DNA of 61,661 nt from Dioszegia crocea (taxonomy: Eukaryota; Basidiomycota; Tremellomycetes; Tremellales; Bulleribasidiaceae): assembly GCA_001600615.1 (NCBI GenBank), contig BCKK01000010.1, positions 1 through 61,661 on the forward strand. The letters run 5' to 3'. Below the pieces are notes generated by a model. The model was not told the origin of the DNA. It was given only the letters and a program-made list of their open reading frames with translations, and did not search any database. Positions 58,399 through 61,661 of the stretch are shown piece after piece (the first letter of the stretch is position 1; every line of letters starts with the position of its first letter). Made by a program: the position numbers and the translations under genes.

Positions 58399-59460
58399 AT
58401 GGCACCTACAGCATTCATATCCGCTCCCCAGCTACAGCATGTCAGCCTGCTTGACATGGTCCAGAATTCATCTTTGGACTTGCAGTGGGAACCGTTCCAC
58501 TCGCACATTGACGCTTTCCTCAAGGCGGTAAGTCAGCCCTAAGCCCGAATTCTTTCGAAGCGGAACGGCAGCTGACCGCCAAAAGATTGACAACTATGCT
58601 CAAGAAGCACGAATCGAGATATCCGGCCGGGCAACAGAACATATCGAACAAGTCCGAGATCTCAAAGCGGGGAAAGTCGAGATGGAACGGCGAATAAACA
58701 ATGAGCGTGAAAAAGAAGCTCAAATGTTGGCTTGTACGTCCTTCTCTATTCGTGTCATATCTATCTAACATCTCTAGCGCTAGAAGCAGAACGCCACGCC
58801 CATACCGATCTCCAAGCAGCAGTGACGCACCTCCAAACCACGCTTCAAAAAGTCCGGGAAGAGACAGCCTCGCTCGAAGCGGAGCTCAAGGCTGTTGAGC
58901 GGGAAGTCTCGGGCGAGCGCGCAGAGAAGGAACGTCAGCGATCAACATTAGACGAGCAGAAGGCGCAGGATCAGCGCGAAGTGGAGATTCTGGAAGATAT
59001 CCTGGGGTTAAATATCGTCGGTGGAGATGAGCCTAATACGCTTTTGTTCCGGTTCAGGTTGGTGGATCCCTTGGAGCCAGAGAGGGAGTTTGCGCTCGTG
59101 GCAGATGTGTCAGAGTATGACTATAAGGGTGAGTCACTGCGTTCGGATAGAGGATGGTTGCTGATGATTTAGTCACTCGATGTGATCCCCCAATCGCTAA
59201 CCTGGGCGCGCTCGTACAGCAGTTGAATGAAGACCGGAACATCATGGCCTTTATAAAACGAGGTCAGTTGGTCGGTACACCGATAATTGTGAAGTATCAA
59301 AGCTGATCCCATAGCTCGAAAAGCTTTCCGACAACTCATCCCGGAACCTCCGAAGCCTGCTTCGCGGTTTGACGATCTGTCCGGGCCGGGTCAGAGGGCT
59401 AAGCGGGCCGGCGAGGATGTTTTGGAGAGTACAGGTGTGGCGGATCTGCGCTTGGAGTAG
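58399..59460 (+). CDS. SPC25: Kinetochore protein SPC25 (NDC80 complex)
   Basis: Subunit of the NDC80 complex that links kinetochores to microtubules, partnered with SPC24. The start MAPTAFISAPQLQHVSLLDM is followed by a coiled coil running from IDNYAQEARIEISG through LAVEREVSGERAEKERQR-like heptads. The globular C-terminal domain is seen in EDILGLNIVGGDEPNTLLFRF and VDPLEPEREFALVADVSEYDY, typical for fungal SPC25, then PPIANLGALVQQLNEDRNIMAF and FRQLIPEPPKP. It ends STGVADLRLE. Four introns with GCTGAC or TCTAACATCT motifs. About 270 residues. Confidence 0.9.
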
Positions 59461-59654
59461 AATTTGGGTATGAGGACAGGTTTTAGCGAGTAGCTCCCTG
59501 TGTCGGCGATATGACCTTGTATGTACACATCTGGAAACTGAACAGGATGGGTCAATCATACTTAACACTACTACCTGAGCCCCCTCGGGATATTGGACCT
59601 AATGACTCAACATATACATCGTCTCTCCGTACCCACGCTGATATACGACACTAA

Positions 59655-61043
59655 TCAACTCCTCACAGGATCAGCCACCAACCCTCCTGTAATACACACA
59701 CTAGCCACAGCCCTCTTCTTCTCGTCCTCCATCTCCACATCCGCCTGACCGACCTCAGCCTCATCCCGCTCGTCCACATCATCCAACTCGATCCTGATCC
59801 CCCCATCTGCCCCAGCTCCACCCCAACATGATCCCGATCCAGCCACAGAGTCCGAATCACTATCCGACCGAGACGTGGGGCTCAACGCAGGAAGAGCCAT
59901 CTCAATCCCGCTGCTTTCCTCGTCGGCATCATGGATCGTGATAGTCGGCGCCAGGACGAAAGGAAGGGCGAGGTCGATTTCTTCCATGAACGCATCGGCG
60001 AATGGGTTTGTTTCTGCCTCTTTGTCCTCGTTGGACATTGACGCCTCATCATCACTCTTCTGACTCCCTCCCGAGTCTTCACTCCCCATAGAAGCTTCAG
60101 CCACCTCACTGACTTCAGCCAACACCCCTCCCATCATCGGATCCACCATGCAACCCTCCTCCTCTTCCTCTGACTCCTCTTCGCCCCAACTCCCTACTTG
60201 CCTATCGGGCCCTCTCGACCCCTCCTCCTGCATCTCCCTATTCTGACTTCCTTCCCTACTCAACCTCCTTCCCCTCGCTTCATCCTCATCGTCATCTTCA
60301 TCCCCATCCTCACTTCCCCACTCGTCCAAACTCTGTCGATATTCCCTGTTAGCATCCGCGACTCCCCATCCGGCCTGACTCGCCCCGCCCCTGGCGGGAG
60401 CAGCAGACGCAGCGACATACGCCTCAAATGCCTCTTTGACCCGATCGCAGTATGCACCCAGGCGTTCTTGGCCTATCCTATCGCAGGCAACTCGGCGCAC
60501 TCGAACCGCATGACGGTGGACGCGCTCGGCCTGGCCTGGGGACCCGCCAGCGTTGAGTGGGTTGGAGAGTGCGGCAATCTCGGATATAACTAGGAGTTCG
60601 AGAAAGTGTCGGTCCTGCTTGTTAGCCGTGGCGGACTTCAGGTCAGGTAAGTGGCAAGACTCACAAGGGCAGGATACCATCCTCTTCCTTGTCGCAGAGG
60701 AGCTTCATTTGCCTCCCACTTCTTCCACATCTCAGCGTCGGGCAATACTTCCTGTGTCTGTCAGCTACAGATCCCGCTCGCGACATAGAGGGACAACACT
60801 CACATTCATCACCACCCGCCGTCTCCTATCCTCCTCAAATTCAGCATCATACACCATGGTCTTGGCCCCAACTCCAAACAAACAGATCGCGAGGCCGTTA
60901 TCGACCGACTGGACAGGAGGTGCAGACGGCAGGATGGCAGGTGCTGATGCGCGACGGAGAAGGCTGGCAGGGTTGGAAGATGAGGTGCGTTTGGGCTGTG
61001 GGGGACTGGTTGAGGATGTACGGCCGCGAGGGGGGGAGCGCAT
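59655..61043 (-). CDS. Acidic, mostly disordered hypothetical protein
   Basis: Not recognised. The first true ATG at 61043 gives MRSPPRGRTSSTSPPQPK; a longer frame upstream would need TTG. Exon 1 contains GLAICLFGVGAKTMVYDAEF and joins EVLPDAEMWKKWEANEAP, then GWYPALDRHFLELLVISEIA and RLGAYCDRVKEAFEAYVA, a helical region of about 150 residues. The C-terminal 230 residues are strongly acidic and disordered (EDGDEDDDEDEARG, EEESEEEEEG, Ser/Asp runs) and end GLVADPVRS. Introns lie near 60663-60700 and 60740-60795. Such an acidic tail is common in nuclear chaperones and transcription regulators, but no function is claimed. Confidence 0.7.
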
Positions 61044-61375
61044 GAAAGGTGGGTCGAAGGAGGGGTCGGTACGGATTGGCTGAGAGAGTATGGGCTGTTG
61101 GATCGTAAGATAAAGCTGGTCAGGCCTCGTCAGTAGTTGATCAGTAGTTTGCTGCTTCGGCCACTTGACTTTTCGATTCAAATTTCTGTCGATCTTGACG
61201 ATCTGATCTCTTTTCGTTCGAGTTGATGGTTGACGAGCTAGCTTCTGCGTAGTCGGTCCGTGTCTTTTGATGTATTGCCAGATTGTGATCGTTTATAGAT
61301 CGGAATGCCGATGTCGACTACAGTCGGACGTTTAGTGACAACCAGCAGCGGCGCGACTGGATATTAGTGCTGGGC
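61044..61375. other. 5' flank of the acidic hypothetical gene
   Basis: About 330 nt without a supported gene; it should contain the promoter of the minus-strand acidic protein. Confidence 0.4.
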
Positions 61376-61540
61376 ATCGGATTTTGGATCCGGATTATAC
61401 CGGATCTTCTACCGGTATCCACCCCTCGACGCGGATACCGGTACTGGTATCCTGGACAATAGCGGATACTGCGTCGGATCCGGATCTGACCAGGAGACAT
61501 GCATGGATAGTGGCGGATTCTACCGGATAGTATCCGAAAA
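61376..61540. repeat. Degenerate CCGGAT / GGATACC palindromic repeat
   Basis: In about 165 nt there are many copies of CCGGAT, GGATCC and GGATACC in both directions, for example GATCCGGATC palindromes near 61397 and 61477. A 7-bp inverted repeat, GGATACC at 61433-61439 and GGTATCC at 61446-61452, has a six-nt loop. No open frame is supported. It could be part of a miniature inverted-repeat or other mobile element cut off by the window end at 61661. Confidence 0.6.
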
Positions 61541-61661
61541 ATCCTCCACCCCAGCCAGGGGCCTTTTGAAGTCAAAAATTGCCCGAAGCGGCGACGTGTT
61601 TCATCCCTTGAGCCGGGCGCTTGTTGATGTCCTCCGCACCCTGTTTCAGCTCATCAAGCTC

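Noticed and set aside
61044..61181. Extension of the acidic orphan to 61181
   Set aside because: It would start with TTG; the ATG at 61043 is preferred.

Overview
The window is nuclear DNA of a fungus, most likely a basidiomycetous yeast or dimorphic fungus of the Tremellomycetes (Cryptococcus/Kwoniella-like). This rests on the gene content, on compact genes cut by many introns of about 45-70 nt with GTGAGT/GTAAGT donors, and on a very regular GCTGAC branch-point-like motif 10-25 nt before the acceptor. No bacterial operon, CRISPR array, tRNA, rRNA or intact transposon was seen. Coordinates below run from start codon to stop codon and include introns.

Layout. 0.4-9.7 kb: aryl-alcohol dehydrogenase-type aldo-keto reductase (+), a type II membrane protein with DSG repeats (-), APS kinase (-), mitochondrial dihydroorotate dehydrogenase with a long C-terminal tail (+), and an intronless orphan (+). 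10-26 kb: PP2A catalytic subunit (-), XRN1 exoribonuclease (-), ATP23 metalloprotease (+), a pinin-domain protein (-) and the vacuolar sorting receptor VPS10 (+). 26.5-37 kb: a coiled-coil protein (+), a DXD glycosyltransferase (-), an importin beta-3-like karyopherin (+), a DUF4870-like membrane protein (-) and verprolin/WIP (+). 37-42.6 kb: an orphan (-), ORC1 (+), ZIM17 (-) and CMC2 (+). 42.8-48.8 kb: a probable GPI-anchored alpha-amylase (-), a low-complexity conserved protein (+) and a small SMP/LEA-like protein (+), separated by the longest intergenic regions. 48.9-61 kb: COG3 (-), a CDC11-type septin (+), DBF2/SID2-type kinase (-), SPC25 (+) and an acidic orphan (-). The last 0.3 kb holds a degenerate CCGGAT/GGATAC palindromic repeat.

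The genes are mostly core housekeeping: nucleotide and sulfur metabolism, RNA decay, protein sorting, actin, replication, mitosis and cytokinesis. Several divergent pairs share short promoters with related functions. ZIM17/CMC2 are both mitochondrial. DBF2/SPC25 are both mitotic, and their shared promoter has three MluI-core (ACGCGA) elements. No new multi-gene system stood out. The most unusual items are an 11-nt microexon with a 4-nt first coding exon in XRN1, terminal exons that encode only two residues (including the regulated PP2A tail), the unexplained tail on DHODH, the orphan proteins and the repeat at the right edge.
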